A stretch of DNA of 64,000 nucleotides from Azospirillum sp. B510. Lineage in GTDB: Bacteria > Pseudomonadota > Alphaproteobacteria > Azospirillales > Azospirillaceae. This document shows positions 9,581 through 17,282 of the stretch, in pieces; within the stretch, counting starts at the first letter, position 1; each line of letters starts with the position of its first letter. The notes beneath the pieces are model-generated. The model searched no databases. It worked only from the letters and a program-made list of their open reading frames with translations, and had not been told where the DNA came from. The DNA lies in contig NC_013854.1 in the NCBI RefSeq assembly GCF_000010725.1, positions 434,001 through 498,000 on the forward strand. Direction: 5' to 3'. The position numbers and the translations under genes are program-made.

Positions 9581-10624
9581 CTATGGTCGCAGAGGCGGCG
9601 GCGGGAGCAGCCCGTGCTTCTTCAGCATGCCGCGCAGCTGGTGATAGCCGAGCCCCAGCGTCTCGGCGGTCTGGCGCTGGTTGAAGCGGTTGCGCTCCAG
9701 CGCCTCGCGCAGCATGGCCGCTTCGAAGGCCCGGACCTGATCGAGGATGCCGCCGTCGGCGGGGAGGGGGGCAGCCGCCTCCGGGGGCGGGTCCGGAGTC
9801 GCCTCCGGGGGCGGCGGCGCCTCCCGGCGGGCGGTCGGTGACGCCGCCGGGCGCCAGGGCGACTCGAAGGGATCGAGGATGACGTGGTCCAGCGGCTCGT
9901 CGGGATCGGCGGCGGCGACCGAGCGTTCCACCGCGTTGCGCAGCTCGCGCACATTGCCCGGCCAGTCATGGCGGCACAGCCGATCCAGCGCCGCGTCGGT
10001 GAAGCCGGGGAACAGCGGGCGTTGCAGCTCGCGCACCATGCCGCGGGCGAAATGCTCGGCCAGCGGCGGGATGTCGTCGGGACGGGCGCGCAGCGGCGGC
10101 AGGGTCACCACGTCGAAGGCCAGCCGGTCCAGCAGGTCGGCGCGGAACCGCCCGGCGGCGGCCAGCGCCGGCAGGTCGGCGTTGGTCGCGCCGACGACCC
10201 GGACATCGACGGTGGCGGTGCGGCCGCCGACCCGCTCGATCTCGCCATATTCGACGGCGCGCAACAGCTTCTCCTGAACGGCGGGGGAGGCGGTGGCGAT
10301 CTCGTCCAGGAACAGGGTGCCGCCGTCGGCCTGCTCGATCCGGCCGGTCTGCCGGCGGGTGGCACCGGTGAAGGCCCCGGCCTCATGGCCGAACAGCTCC
10401 GAATCGAGCAGCGACTCGGGCAGGGCCGCACAGTTCACCTTGACGAAGGGGCGGTCCCACCGCTGCGACAGGTAATGCAGGCGGGCGGCGATCAGCTCCT
10501 TGCCGGTGCCGCGCTCCCCGATGACCAGCACCGGCCGTTCCAGCGGCGCCACCCGCGACACATGGGCCAGCGCCATCTGGAAGGCCGGCGATTCGCCGAG
10601 CAGGGAGGGGGGAGCCGTTGCCAT
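9581..10624 (-). CDS. pspF: Phage shock protein operon transcriptional activator PspF
   Basis: A 347-aa sigma-54 activator without an N-terminal receiver domain, which is typical of PspF. The AAA+ domain shows Walker [17 protein letters not shown], the sigma-54-contacting GAFTGA loop ([15 protein letters not shown]), Walker [15 protein letters not shown] and the arginine-finger region [21 protein letters not shown], followed by [17 protein letters not shown]. After a Pro/Glu-rich linker comes a Fis-type helix-turn-helix ([21 protein letters not shown]). It is divergent from the psp genes; between them lies a sigma-54 promoter and a dyad likely to be its binding site. PspA is expected to inhibit it. 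Confidence 0.95.
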   Translation of the reverse strand: MATAPPSLLGESPAFQMALAHVSRVAPLERPVLVIGERGTGKELIAARLHYLSQRWDRPFVKVNCAALPESLLDSELFGHEAGAFTGATRRQTGRIEQADGGTLFLDEIATASPAVQEKLLRAVEYGEIERVGGRTATVDVRVVGATNADLPALAAAGRFRADLLDRLAFDVVTLPPLRARPDDIPPLAEHFARGMVRELQRPLFPGFTDAALDRLCRHDWPGNVRELRNAVERSVAAADPDEPLDHVILDPFESPWRPAASPTARREAPPPPEATPDPPPEAAAPLPADGGILDQVRAFEAAMLREALERNRFNQRQTAETLGLGYHQLRGMLKKHGLLPPPPLRP

Positions 10625-10643
10625 CGCATATTCCGCAACTTAT

Positions 10644-10678
10644 TCGCCATTATGACGATAATATCGCTGAATCGGCGA
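10644..10678. promoter_or_regulatory. Candidate PspF upstream activating sequence
   Basis: Two concentric inverted repeats share a centre at 10661: the inner CGATA-A-TATCG (10656-10666) and outer TCGCC/GGCGA arms (10644-10648, 10674-10678). The centre is about 97 bp upstream of the sigma-54 -24 element and just upstream of pspF, the right place for an enhancer-binding site and for autorepression. The assignment to PspF is inference. Confidence 0.5.
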
Positions 10679-10756
10679 TGCGGCAATTCGGGCGTGCCGG
10701 CGGCCGGATCGGGCCAAGCCAAGGCATCGCAACGGGTTGGTGCCGTCCTGCGGAAC

Positions 10757-10771
10757 TGGCATGGCGGTTGC
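10757..10771 (+). promoter_or_regulatory. Sigma-54 promoter of the psp operon
   Basis: TGGCATGGCGGTTGC matches the -24/-12 consensus TGGCAC-N5-TTGC, with GG at 10758-10759 and GC at 10770-10771 exactly ten bases apart. Transcription would begin near 10783, about 19 bp before the ATG of the 54-aa gene, downstream of which pspA follows. Confidence 0.87.
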
Positions 10772-10801
10772 GATAGCCGTGGCATGGCAAGGAGGTCATC
10801 C

Positions 10802-10966
10802 ATGAGCGACTTCAGCGATTTCCGCCGCCGCTACGGCGGCGACCGCTTCGACACCACCCAGGGCCGCCAGACGCTGCATCGCGTGCGCAGATTCCTGGCG
10901 ACCCGGCCGGCGGAAAGCTGGCTGTTCTTCTTCGCCGGCATCATCGCCGGCGCCATCCTCGGCTGA
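10802..10966 (+). CDS. Small single-pass membrane protein opening the psp operon
   Basis: A 54-aa protein with a strong Shine-Dalgarno AAGGAGG (10789-10795) six bases before its ATG. It has a charged N-terminal two thirds (MSDFSDFRRRYGGDRFDTT, then RQTLHRVRRFLATRP) and a C-terminal membrane segment AESWLFFFAGIIAGAILG that runs to the stop. Basic residues before the helix predict an N-in orientation. It is the first gene after the sigma-54 promoter and ends 17 bp before pspA, so it is probably co-transcribed and induced by envelope stress. It is not PspB, PspC, PspD or PspG by sequence. I do not recognise the family. Confidence 0.82.
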   Translation: MSDFSDFRRRYGGDRFDTTQGRQTLHRVRRFLATRPAESWLFFFAGIIAGAILG

Positions 10967-10983
10967 TTGACGGGACACCGACC

Positions 10984-11655
10984 ATGAGCATCTTTTCGCG
11001 CCTGACCGACATCGTGCAGTCGAACCTCAACTCCCTGCTCGACCGCGCCGAGGAGCCGGAGAAGCTGATCCGTCTGATCGTCCAGGAGATGGAGGACACG
11101 CTGGTCGAGGTGCGCTCCTCCACCGTCAAGATCATCGCCGAGAAGAAGGAGATCGAACGCCGCGTCGTCGATCTCCACCGCGAGCGCGACGAGTGGGACC
11201 GCAAGGCCGAGGTGGCGCTGACCGCCGGCCGCGAGGATCTGGCCAAGGGGGCGCTGATGGCCAAGGCCAAGCTGGTGGAGCAGGCCGACGCGCTGACCGA
11301 GCAGCTGGTGCAGGTCGAAGCGGCGCTGGCCAAGGCCAACGAGGACATCGCCCGCCTCCAGGCCAAGCTGACCGACGCCAAGACCCGCGAGAAGGCGCTG
11401 GTGGCGCGGACCCAGACGGCGACCAACCGGGTCAAGCTGCGCACCGCGCTGCATGACGAGCGGATCAACGACGCCCTGTCGCGCTTCGAGCAGGTGGAGC
11501 GCAACCTGGACGAGATGGAGGGTCGTGTCGAATCCTACGACATCGGCCGCACCAAGAGCCTGACCGAGGAGATCGCCGAGATCGAGGCGGCGCAGAAGGT
11601 CGAAGCCGATCTGGCCGCGCTGAAGGCCCGCATCGCCGCCCGCGGCAACCGCTGA
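10984..11655 (+). CDS. pspA: Phage shock protein A
   Basis: A 223-aa protein, the standard length of PspA/IM30 proteins. It begins MSIFSRLTDIVQSNLNSLLD, an amphipathic helix that binds stressed inner membrane, followed by EEPEKLIRLIVQEMEDTLVEVR and long coiled-coil helices through residue 190. PspA is an ESCRT-III-like scaffold that inhibits PspF in resting cells and oligomerises on damaged membrane. It lies in the sigma-54-driven operon with a 54-aa membrane protein before and pspB and pspC after. The stop codon is embedded in three copies of an 11-bp repeat. Confidence 0.97.
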   Translation: MSIFSRLTDIVQSNLNSLLDRAEEPEKLIRLIVQEMEDTLVEVRSSTVKIIAEKKEIERRVVDLHRERDEWDRKAEVALTAGREDLAKGALMAKAKLVEQADALTEQLVQVEAALAKANEDIARLQAKLTDAKTREKALVARTQTATNRVKLRTALHDERINDALSRFEQVERNLDEMEGRVESYDIGRTKSLTEEIAEIEAAQKVEADLAALKARIAARGNR

Positions 11656-11683
11656 CCGGGCGCTGACCGGGCGCTGACCGGGC
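11651..11683. repeat. 11-bp tandem triplication at the pspA stop codon
   Basis: Three perfect copies of GCTGACCGGGC at 11651, 11662 and 11673; the first contains the pspA TGA (11653-11655). With a period of 11, the copies fall in different frames, so this is a DNA-level duplication. Confidence 0.9.
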
Positions 11684-11762
11684 GCCTGGGGGTGGGGCCT
11701 GATGGCTCCGCCCCCTCTCCTCACGACATCAAGCCCTCACGATAATAAGAAGGCCGACGACC

Positions 11763-11990
11763 ATGGGGTTCCTGGGTTTCGTCCTCGCGGTGCTGTTCCT
11801 GGTGGTGGTGGCGCCGGTGTGGATCGTCTTCCACTACATCACCAAATGGCGCTCCCAGCGCGGGCTGTCCGCGCAGGACGAACGGCTGCTCGCCGAACTG
11901 TGGGAGATCTCCAACCGGCTGGAGACCCGCGTCCATGCGCTGGAGCGCGTGCTCGACACCGAGGCGCCGCACTGGCGCAACAAGGTTTGA
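11763..11990 (+). CDS. pspB: Phage shock protein B
   Basis: A 75-aa protein matching PspB in length and layout: an N-terminal membrane helix (FLGFVLAVLFLVVVAPVWIVFHY) and a cytosolic amphipathic C-terminal part with the typical LSAQDERLLAELWEISNRL and RVHALERVLDTEAPHWRN. PspB works with PspC at the inner membrane to release PspF from PspA. It lies 107 bp after pspA and 58 bp before pspC in the same direction. Confidence 0.95.
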   Translation: MGFLGFVLAVLFLVVVAPVWIVFHYITKWRSQRGLSAQDERLLAELWEISNRLETRVHALERVLDTEAPHWRNKV

Positions 11991-12048
11991 GCGCTTCGGC
12001 GCCTGCCCCTTCCCCAATCCGAACCTCAGCGAAAGGAGCGAGGCCGCC

Positions 12049-12450
12049 ATGGACCGCGCGTCCCCCTACGACTCGCCGAATCCGCACCGTCTCTATCGCG
12101 ACCCCCGGCGCGGGGTGCTGGGCGGGGTGTGCACCGGTGTGGCCGATTATTTCGGCGTGCAGCCGGGCGTCGTCCGGTTGGCGATGCTGGTCGCCCTGTT
12201 CTTCTTCTCGGTGCCGCTGGTGATCGCCTATGTCATCGCGCTGATCCTGCTGCCGGTGCGCCCGCCGCAGCTCTATCGCGATGCCGAGGAGGAGGCGTTC
12301 TGGCGCACGGTGTCGACCAAGCCCGACCGTTCGCTCGCCGGCCTGACCCAGCGCTTCCGCGACATGGAGAAGCGGATCGTCGGGATGGAGGCCTATGTCG
12401 CCTCGAAGGAATTCGAACTGAACCGGGCGATCCGCGATCTGGACCGCTGA
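12049..12450 (+). CDS. pspC: Phage shock protein C
   Basis: A 133-aa protein from ATG 12049, supported by the Shine-Dalgarno AAGGAG at 12033-12038. The PspC core is HRLYRDPRRGVLGGVCTGVADYFG (shown here in part: GVLGGVCTGVADYFGVQ), followed by a double hydrophobic segment (VVRLAMLVALFFFSVPLVIAYVIALILLPV in two helices). The C-terminal cytosolic or periplasmic tail has a coiled-coil leucine-like helix (LTQRFRDMEKRIVGMEAYV). It partners PspB in sensing envelope stress. The stop codon lies within a 14-bp tandem duplication. Confidence 0.95.
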   Translation: MDRASPYDSPNPHRLYRDPRRGVLGGVCTGVADYFGVQPGVVRLAMLVALFFFSVPLVIAYVIALILLPVRPPQLYRDAEEEAFWRTVSTKPDRSLAGLTQRFRDMEKRIVGMEAYVASKEFELNRAIRDLDR

Positions 12451-12466
12451 GGCTGGACCGCTGAGG
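12439..12466. repeat. 14-bp tandem duplication at the pspC stop codon
   Basis: Two perfect adjacent copies of CTGGACCGCTGAGG at 12439 and 12453. The first includes the pspC stop codon (12448-12450). Confidence 0.9.
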
Positions 12467-12504
12467 CTTGGGCTGCTGACTTTCTTCCCTTACGGAGCGC
12501 CGAG

Positions 12505-13632
12505 ATGACGCGTTTCCCGCCTTCCGCGCTCCTGGCGCTCGCTGTCGTGGCGCTCGCCGTCCTGGCGCCGGCGCTTCCCGCCCATGCCGACCAGCCGGCC
12601 GCCGAACCGCCGGTCATCGGTTTCCAGAAGCTCGCCCTGCCGGCGACGCCGGAGCACCGCGCGCTTGAGGTCGCGGTCTGGTATCCGGCGGAACCGGTGG
12701 GGGACTCCACGCTGGTCGGCGATACGCCGGTCATGACCGGGATGGCGCTGCGGGCCGGCGCCCCGCCACGGCCGGGGCGGCATGGGCTGGTGGTGCTGTC
12801 CCACGGCTATGGCGGCAATTGGACCAATCAGCAATGGCTGGCCGCCGGTCTGGTGGCCCAAGGCTATGTCGTCGCCGCCCCCAACCATCCCGGATCGACC
12901 AGCCGCGACATGGCCCCGCCGGGAGCCAGCATGCTGTGGAAGCGTCCCGGCGACATCAGCCGGGTCATCGACTGGTTGACCGGGGAGCCGCGCTGGTCCG
13001 GGCTGCTCATCGCCGACCGGGCGGCGGTGATCGGCCATTCGCTCGGCGGCTGGACCGCCGTGGCGCTGGCCGGCGGACGGTTCGAGCCATGGCGCCACGA
13101 GGCCGCCTGCAAGGCCCATCCGGCGATGGCGGCCTGCGGGCCGGAGATCGGCGCGTTGGAGGGCGGTGACACAAACGCGCCGACACCGACGTCCCAGGCT
13201 TGGTCAGGTGCGGCCTTGGCGGACCGGCGGATCGCGGCGGTCGTCACGCTGGATCTGGGCTTGGCGCAGGGGTTCGATCCGGCCAGCCTCGCCGCGCTCG
13301 ACAAGCCATTCCTGGTGCTGGGTGCCGGTCCGGGCAACCCGAAAATGCCGGTGGAGCTGGAGTCGCGCCATCTGGCGGCGCTGCTGCCGCGCGACAAGGC
13401 GCGCTATGTCGAGATCGCCGATGCCAGCCATTTCAGCTTTCTCGGCATTTGCAAGACAGGCGCCATCCCGCTGCTGGAGGCCGCAAGCCCAGGGGACGGG
13501 ATGATCTGCCGGGATGGCGACGGAACCGACGGGGACGGCCGCAACCGCGAGGCCATCCACCGTCAGCTGTCGGAACTGGTCGTCGGCTTCCTCACCTCAG
13601 CGATGCCCCCGCGAGCGATGCCGCCGAACTGA
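12505..13632 (+). CDS. Secreted alpha/beta hydrolase (PAF-acetylhydrolase/dienelactone hydrolase-like)
   Basis: A 375-aa protein with a signal peptide (LLALAVVALAVLAPALPAHA) and so probably periplasmic. The mature chain begins IGFQKLALP and shows VAVWYPAEP, the oxyanion region LVVLSHGYGGNW, a nucleophile elbow GHSLGGW (Ser near residue 175) and a C-terminal histidine motif IADASHFSF; an Asp between them completes a plausible Ser-Asp-His triad. Four cysteines in the middle and end could form disulfides. The substrate is unknown; similar proteins cleave esters. It starts 54 bp after pspC in the same direction and may be the last gene of the psp transcript. Confidence 0.82.
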   Translation: MTRFPPSALLALAVVALAVLAPALPAHADQPAAEPPVIGFQKLALPATPEHRALEVAVWYPAEPVGDSTLVGDTPVMTGMALRAGAPPRPGRHGLVVLSHGYGGNWTNQQWLAAGLVAQGYVVAAPNHPGSTSRDMAPPGASMLWKRPGDISRVIDWLTGEPRWSGLLIADRAAVIGHSLGGWTAVALAGGRFEPWRHEAACKAHPAMAACGPEIGALEGGDTNAPTPTSQAWSGAALADRRIAAVVTLDLGLAQGFDPASLAALDKPFLVLGAGPGNPKMPVELESRHLAALLPRDKARYVEIADASHFSFLGICKTGAIPLLEAASPGDGMICRDGDGTDGDGRNREAIHRQLSELVVGFLTSAMPPRAMPPN

Positions 13633-13709
13633 AGCGGCGCCCGCCGCGATGGCAAGCGGTCGATTGGGAACGGGACCGGCCGGACTGCCGACCCCGCGAC
13701 GCGGACAGA

Positions 13710-13838
13710 TCAGCGACGCTGACGGCGCCGGTCGCGGATGCGGATCGGAATCGGTTTCGGCGTGGGCATCGTGGCGATCAGACCGGCCAACGCCGCAGCC
13801 GTCGCCACCGCACCACCGAGCAGAACGAGATCCATCAT
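13710..13838 (-). CDS. Putative 42-aa single-pass membrane protein
   Basis: A 42-aa frame starting with two consecutive ATG codons. A hydrophobic helix (LVLLGGAVATAAALAGLIAT) is followed by a Pro/Arg-rich tail PKPIPIRIRDRRRQRR, so the tail should stay in the cytosol. A purine-rich Shine-Dalgarno-like GGAGGG lies before the start. The start overlaps the stop of a 33-aa frame as ATGA, suggesting translational coupling. I do not recognise it. The sequence between it and the hydrolase gene (13633-13709) shows nothing notable. Confidence 0.5.
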   Translation of the reverse strand: MMDLVLLGGAVATAAALAGLIATMPTPKPIPIRIRDRRRQRR

Positions 13839-13936
13839 AGGCCCTCCACCATCGAGATCGGCACCTTCACCCACATGGTGAAGCAGATGATTAGAACATG
13901 GTAGCGAAAAGAGAGACCGACAACATCCCTCTCCAT
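13835..13936 (-). CDS. Putative 33-aa hydrophobic mini-protein or leader peptide
   Basis: A 33-aa frame, MERDVVGLSF followed by the hydrophobic YHVLIICFTMWVKV, with GGGGA about nine bases before the ATG. Its TGA overlaps the ATG of the next mini-gene (ATGA at 13835-13838). Third-position G/C is about 75 percent, lower than in neighbouring genes, so this could be a leader peptide or chance. An FNR-type box lies 67 bp upstream. Confidence 0.35.
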   Translation of the reverse strand: MERDVVGLSFRYHVLIICFTMWVKVPISMVEGL

Positions 13937-14002
13937 CAGGGCAATCCCCAGGATGTGCTGTCGAACACAGCGATATCGGACACCCAGGACGCTCACCCGG
14001 CC

Positions 14003-14016
14003 TTGATCCAAATCAC
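14003..14016. promoter_or_regulatory. FNR/FixK-type anaerobox
   Basis: TTGATCCAAATCAC matches the consensus TTGAT-N4-ATCAA in 9 of 10 defined positions. It sits in a 500-bp spacer (13633-14132) between the hydrolase gene and the MAPEG gene. It could act on the minus strand (mini-proteins at 13936 and 13838) or on the plus strand (MAPEG start 14133, 117 bp away). A weak -10-like TTGGAT/GATAAA at 14031-14039 favours the plus direction, and GATATC at 13972-13977 the minus direction. I cannot decide. Confidence 0.6.
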
Positions 14017-14132
14017 GGGCTGGGCCGTTATTGGATAAAAGGACAGGGCGTGGCCGTTCCCGCATCGGATGGGGCGGGCCGCCCCTGTCGTCCACGCGCC
14101 GCCTTCCCGGCCTTCGACGGAGCCCCACCCAG

Positions 14133-14714
14133 ATGTCCGATACCGGTCTTCGCCCGCAAGCCGCCCGCCCGCAAGCTTCCCACGGGCGCAAAGGCCTGGT
14201 CTTCCGCGCCCTGCTGGTGAACGGGGCGGCCGGCGCGCTGACGGTTCTGCTGTTCGTCCTGCTGCTGTCGCTGGTGGCGCCGCCGGACGGGGTATCCTCG
14301 CCGGCGGCGCGGATGGCGCTGTGGGCGAGGCTGGCGGTCTGGCCGGCGCTGGTGCTGTTCCTGATGGTCGGCGGCGTGATGGCGATGCGTGGGCGCCATG
14401 CCGCGCTCAACCCGATCGACGATCCCGAATCGCGCGGGCAGCGCATCTGCCAGCGGGTGCTGTCCAACAGCGTGGAGCAATCCGCCATCTTCCTCCCGGC
14501 GCTGGCCGGTCTGGTCGCCACCCTGCCGCAGCCCTCGCTGGCGGCGGCGGCGGTGGCGACCGGACTGTTCGTGCTTGGCCGGTTGCTGTTCTGGGCCGGC
14601 TATCTTATCCATCCCTTCGCCCGGGCGCCGGGGATGGCGATGACGCTGACCGTCACTCTGATCGTGCTGGGCTGGGCCGTTCTGCTGCAACTGGGCGGGA
14701 TGCGGCCCGGCTGA
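14133..14714 (+). CDS. MAPEG family membrane protein
   Basis: A 193-aa polytopic protein from ATG 14133 with about four hydrophobic segments. The conserved MAPEG signature appears as RVLSNSVEQSAIFLPALAGL after a short polar loop, with the later FVLGRLLFWAGYLIHPFARAPGM, typical of this glutathione/eicosanoid-metabolism superfamily in bacteria. The bacterial members have no clear substrate. The C-terminus overlaps the opposite-strand glycosyltransferase gene by 62 bp, a convergent overlap. Upstream is a spacer with an FNR-type box, so oxygen control is possible. Confidence 0.8.
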   Translation: MSDTGLRPQAARPQASHGRKGLVFRALLVNGAAGALTVLLFVLLLSLVAPPDGVSSPAARMALWARLAVWPALVLFLMVGGVMAMRGRHAALNPIDDPESRGQRICQRVLSNSVEQSAIFLPALAGLVATLPQPSLAAAAVATGLFVLGRLLFWAGYLIHPFARAPGMAMTLTVTLIVLGWAVLLQLGGMRPG

Positions 14715-15603
14715 CGGCTTTGTCGGCGGGCGCCGCGCTGGCCGGCGCCGCCGTCCTCGCCAGATGCAGCCAGCGCCGGTAGGCCCCGACGCCGACCGGC
14801 GCCCGATGCTTCAGCCCGATGCGCAGGATCTCCGGCAGAGCCAGCAGCACCTTCAGGTCGGTCAGGCGCGGGCCGTGGCGCAGGTTCTTCCAGCTGTTGC
14901 CGGCCCAGCTCCGCGCCAGCCGCCATGCCATCAGCGGGGCGGGGCAGCGCGCCACCTCGCGGATCAGGTCGTTGCGGTGGTTGTAGAAGCGCTCCAGTCC
15001 CGGCTTGCGGCCCTTCTCGCTCTTGTCGTGGTAGACCATCACATCGGGCAGGGCCACGACGCGGAAGCCGGCGCCGACCAGCCGCAGGCAACGGTCCTTC
15101 TCCTCGCCCTGGCGATAGAGCTCGGGCATGTAGAGGCCGACCCGCTCGACCGCGCTGCGCCGCAGCAGATGGCCGCATCCGACATACCAGGGCACATCGA
15201 AGGGGGCGGCATTCCTGGGGAAATAGACCAGCCCGTCGCGCGTCTCGATGTTGCAGGCGACGGCGGCGACCTCGGGATGGCTTTCCAGATGGGCGACGCA
15301 GCGGGCCAGCCCGTCCGGCTCCGCGAACCAGCTGTCGTCGTCCACCGACAGGATGCAGTCGCCGCTCGTATTCACGAAGCCGAAGTTGCGGGCCAGGATC
15401 AGCCCGCCATTGTGCGGCTGGCGGACATAGCGGACGGCCGGGAACTCCGCCCGCATCATCGCGCCGGTGCCGTCGCTGGAGCCGTCGTCGATGACGATGA
15501 TCTCCATCGGCGGGGTGGTCTGGGCCATCAGCCGGGTCAGCGCGATGCGCAGTTCCGGCCCGCGGTTGTAGGTGGCGATGACGGCGCTGACGGTCAGCGT
15601 CAT
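14653..15603 (-). CDS. Family 2 glycosyltransferase
   Basis: A 316-aa GT-A enzyme. The start TVSAVIATYNRGPELRIALT and the motifs EIIVIDDGSSDGTGAM and GDCILSVDDDSWF give the nucleotide-sugar-binding aspartates and the DXD-like metal site (DDD). The central GCGHLLRRSAVERVGLY and RQGEEKDRCLRLV supply the catalytic-acid region typical of GT2 enzymes. A C-terminal region with two short hydrophobic or amphipathic stretches could touch the membrane. It should add a sugar to an envelope glycan. Its ATG overlaps the stop of the upstream polymerase-like gene as ATGA, so the two are coupled. The last 30 residues are Ala/Pro/Ser-rich and overlap the MAPEG gene. Confidence 0.9.
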   Translation of the reverse strand: MTLTVSAVIATYNRGPELRIALTRLMAQTTPPMEIIVIDDGSSDGTGAMMRAEFPAVRYVRQPHNGGLILARNFGFVNTSGDCILSVDDDSWFAEPDGLARCVAHLESHPEVAAVACNIETRDGLVYFPRNAAPFDVPWYVGCGHLLRRSAVERVGLYMPELYRQGEEKDRCLRLVGAGFRVVALPDVMVYHDKSEKGRKPGLERFYNHRNDLIREVARCPAPLMAWRLARSWAGNSWKNLRHGPRLTDLKVLLALPEILRIGLKHRAPVGVGAYRRWLHLARTAAPASAAPADKAVSRAASRPVAAERPSPARSE

Positions 15604-17045
15604 GACGGCTCCCTTCTGGCCAAGGACGGCCGGGGGCCGCCGGCGAAGCGTGTTGCGGGATTGGGCGGGGCCACCACCGGACCCAGCGGGTCGTCGTCCA
15701 GGATCCCCCAGGCGCGCAAGGCGCGGGTCAGCGCGATCCACAGCAGGATCGGCAGCAGCGAGAAGAAGCCGAACTTCACGATGGTGATGTTGCCGTCGCG
15801 GAACCATTGCAGGCACAGCGGCAGGAAGGCGCAATAGAACAGCACGGCGTAGCGGTTGCGGAATCCGCTGGTCCAGAACCAGCGGTGCAGCCGGCCCAGG
15901 ATCAGCCCGACCACGACCATGGTGACGACCATGCCGATCCAGCCGGCGCTCATCCAGCCGTCGCCGGGCAGCGAGGTGGTCAGGTTGTAGAAGACGCCGT
16001 AATCGTTGAGGTCCACCCATTTCACCGGCGCCCCCACCGGCTTGCCCGGCCACAGCAGGCGCGGGATCGGTTCGGTGAACAGTTGCAGATACTGGGTGAA
16101 CCAGGTGTAGGTCGCCGACTGTTTCGGCACCACCCACAGGATATAGGCGAGGAAGTCGAAATTGGCCAAATCCTGACCGGCCAGCGCGTCGAGCGCCCGG
16201 CCGCCGCCGCTGCCGCCGTTGAACCGGAAGAGGACGGAGACCGGGGCGTCGCCCGCCAGCACGTCGCGGAAGGCGTCGCGGTTGTTGCCGAGCACGGTGA
16301 ACAGCCCCAGCACCGGGATGGCGGCCAGCACATGCCACAGCCGGAACCATTTGCTGCGGCTGCGGTAGAGCAGCAGCAGCACCAGCCCGAGGATGCCCAT
16401 GATGATCGCCCAGCGGCCCCAGCCGAGATAGGCGCGGTAGGCGACGAAGCCGGCGAAGGGGATGAAGGACAGCGGGTGGAAGCGGCAGACCCAGATCAGT
16501 CCCAGGGTCAGCGGCAGGCCCATCGAATGGGCCTCGGCGATGTAGCCGGTGGTGTTGGTGTAGATCGGCTGGCCGGTCAGCGGATCGCGCTCCATCTGCA
16601 CGTCGCCGGTGCCGTCGAAGCTGGCGCCGGCCTGGCGCTGGACCGCCGAATAGATGGCGAGCGGGGCGAGCAGCGCCGCCGTGGTCAGGAAGGCGACGAT
16701 GTCGACGCGGTCGAAGGTGAAGCCGGGCGCCGGTTCGCCGTCCGGGGTCCAGTCGGGCCGGGCCAGACCGGCCCAGACGCAGGCGGCGGCGAAGGCGATC
16801 AGTCCGACCGAACTGACCACCAGCGTCATGACGAATTGCCGTTCGTCCGGCCAGAAGCCCATGAACAGCCAGACATCGTCGAAATGCTGGGTGTGGACCA
16901 GGATCGGCCGCATGACGAAGACCAGGGCGTGGAAGATCAGATACAGCGTCATCGGATGGAACATCGATGCGCTGCCGGAGCTGAGGAACACGGCGGTCAC
17001 CAGCACCAGAACCAGGACCTGCGCGATCAGCGCCATTTCGATCAT
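15600..17045 (-). CDS. O-antigen/oligosaccharide polymerase-like membrane protein
   Basis: A 481-aa multispanning inner-membrane protein from ATG 17045 (MIEMALIAQVLVLVLVTAVF). About eleven hydrophobic segments can be counted, with a large polar loop between late helices (residues about 300-395, containing FTEPIPRLLWPGKPVG and DGWMSAGWIGM), the layout of Wzy-type polymerases. The motif IPRLLWPGKP, followed by an acidic/glycine loop, is typical of this group. It probably joins lipid-linked repeat units of a surface polysaccharide in the periplasm. It is coupled to the glycosyltransferase downstream and divergent from a beta-helix protein. No flippase gene is nearby. Confidence 0.8.
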   Translation of the reverse strand: MIEMALIAQVLVLVLVTAVFLSSGSASMFHPMTLYLIFHALVFVMRPILVHTQHFDDVWLFMGFWPDERQFVMTLVVSSVGLIAFAAACVWAGLARPDWTPDGEPAPGFTFDRVDIVAFLTTAALLAPLAIYSAVQRQAGASFDGTGDVQMERDPLTGQPIYTNTTGYIAEAHSMGLPLTLGLIWVCRFHPLSFIPFAGFVAYRAYLGWGRWAIIMGILGLVLLLLYRSRSKWFRLWHVLAAIPVLGLFTVLGNNRDAFRDVLAGDAPVSVLFRFNGGSGGGRALDALAGQDLANFDFLAYILWVVPKQSATYTWFTQYLQLFTEPIPRLLWPGKPVGAPVKWVDLNDYGVFYNLTTSLPGDGWMSAGWIGMVVTMVVVGLILGRLHRWFWTSGFRNRYAVLFYCAFLPLCLQWFRDGNITIVKFGFFSLLPILLWIALTRALRAWGILDDDPLGPVVAPPNPATRFAGGPRPSLARREPS

Positions 17046-17282
17046 CGGCAAACCGTCCCCGGTCGGGGGCGTCCTTGGAAAGCGGCTGACGGGAGCGGCC
17101 AGCCTATACGCCCCGTTCCGGGCCGGCAGGGGTGCAGAGGGCGTGGCCCCTTCGCACCCGCACACCCCCTTCGCGCTTTTGCCGGTGCGGCGGGGCTGGG
17201 TCAGTCTCCCTCCACCGGCGGCCTCGCCGCTGGTTTTGAGGCCCATCGGCGGCATCGCCGCCGTCTTTGAGGAGGTTCTCCC

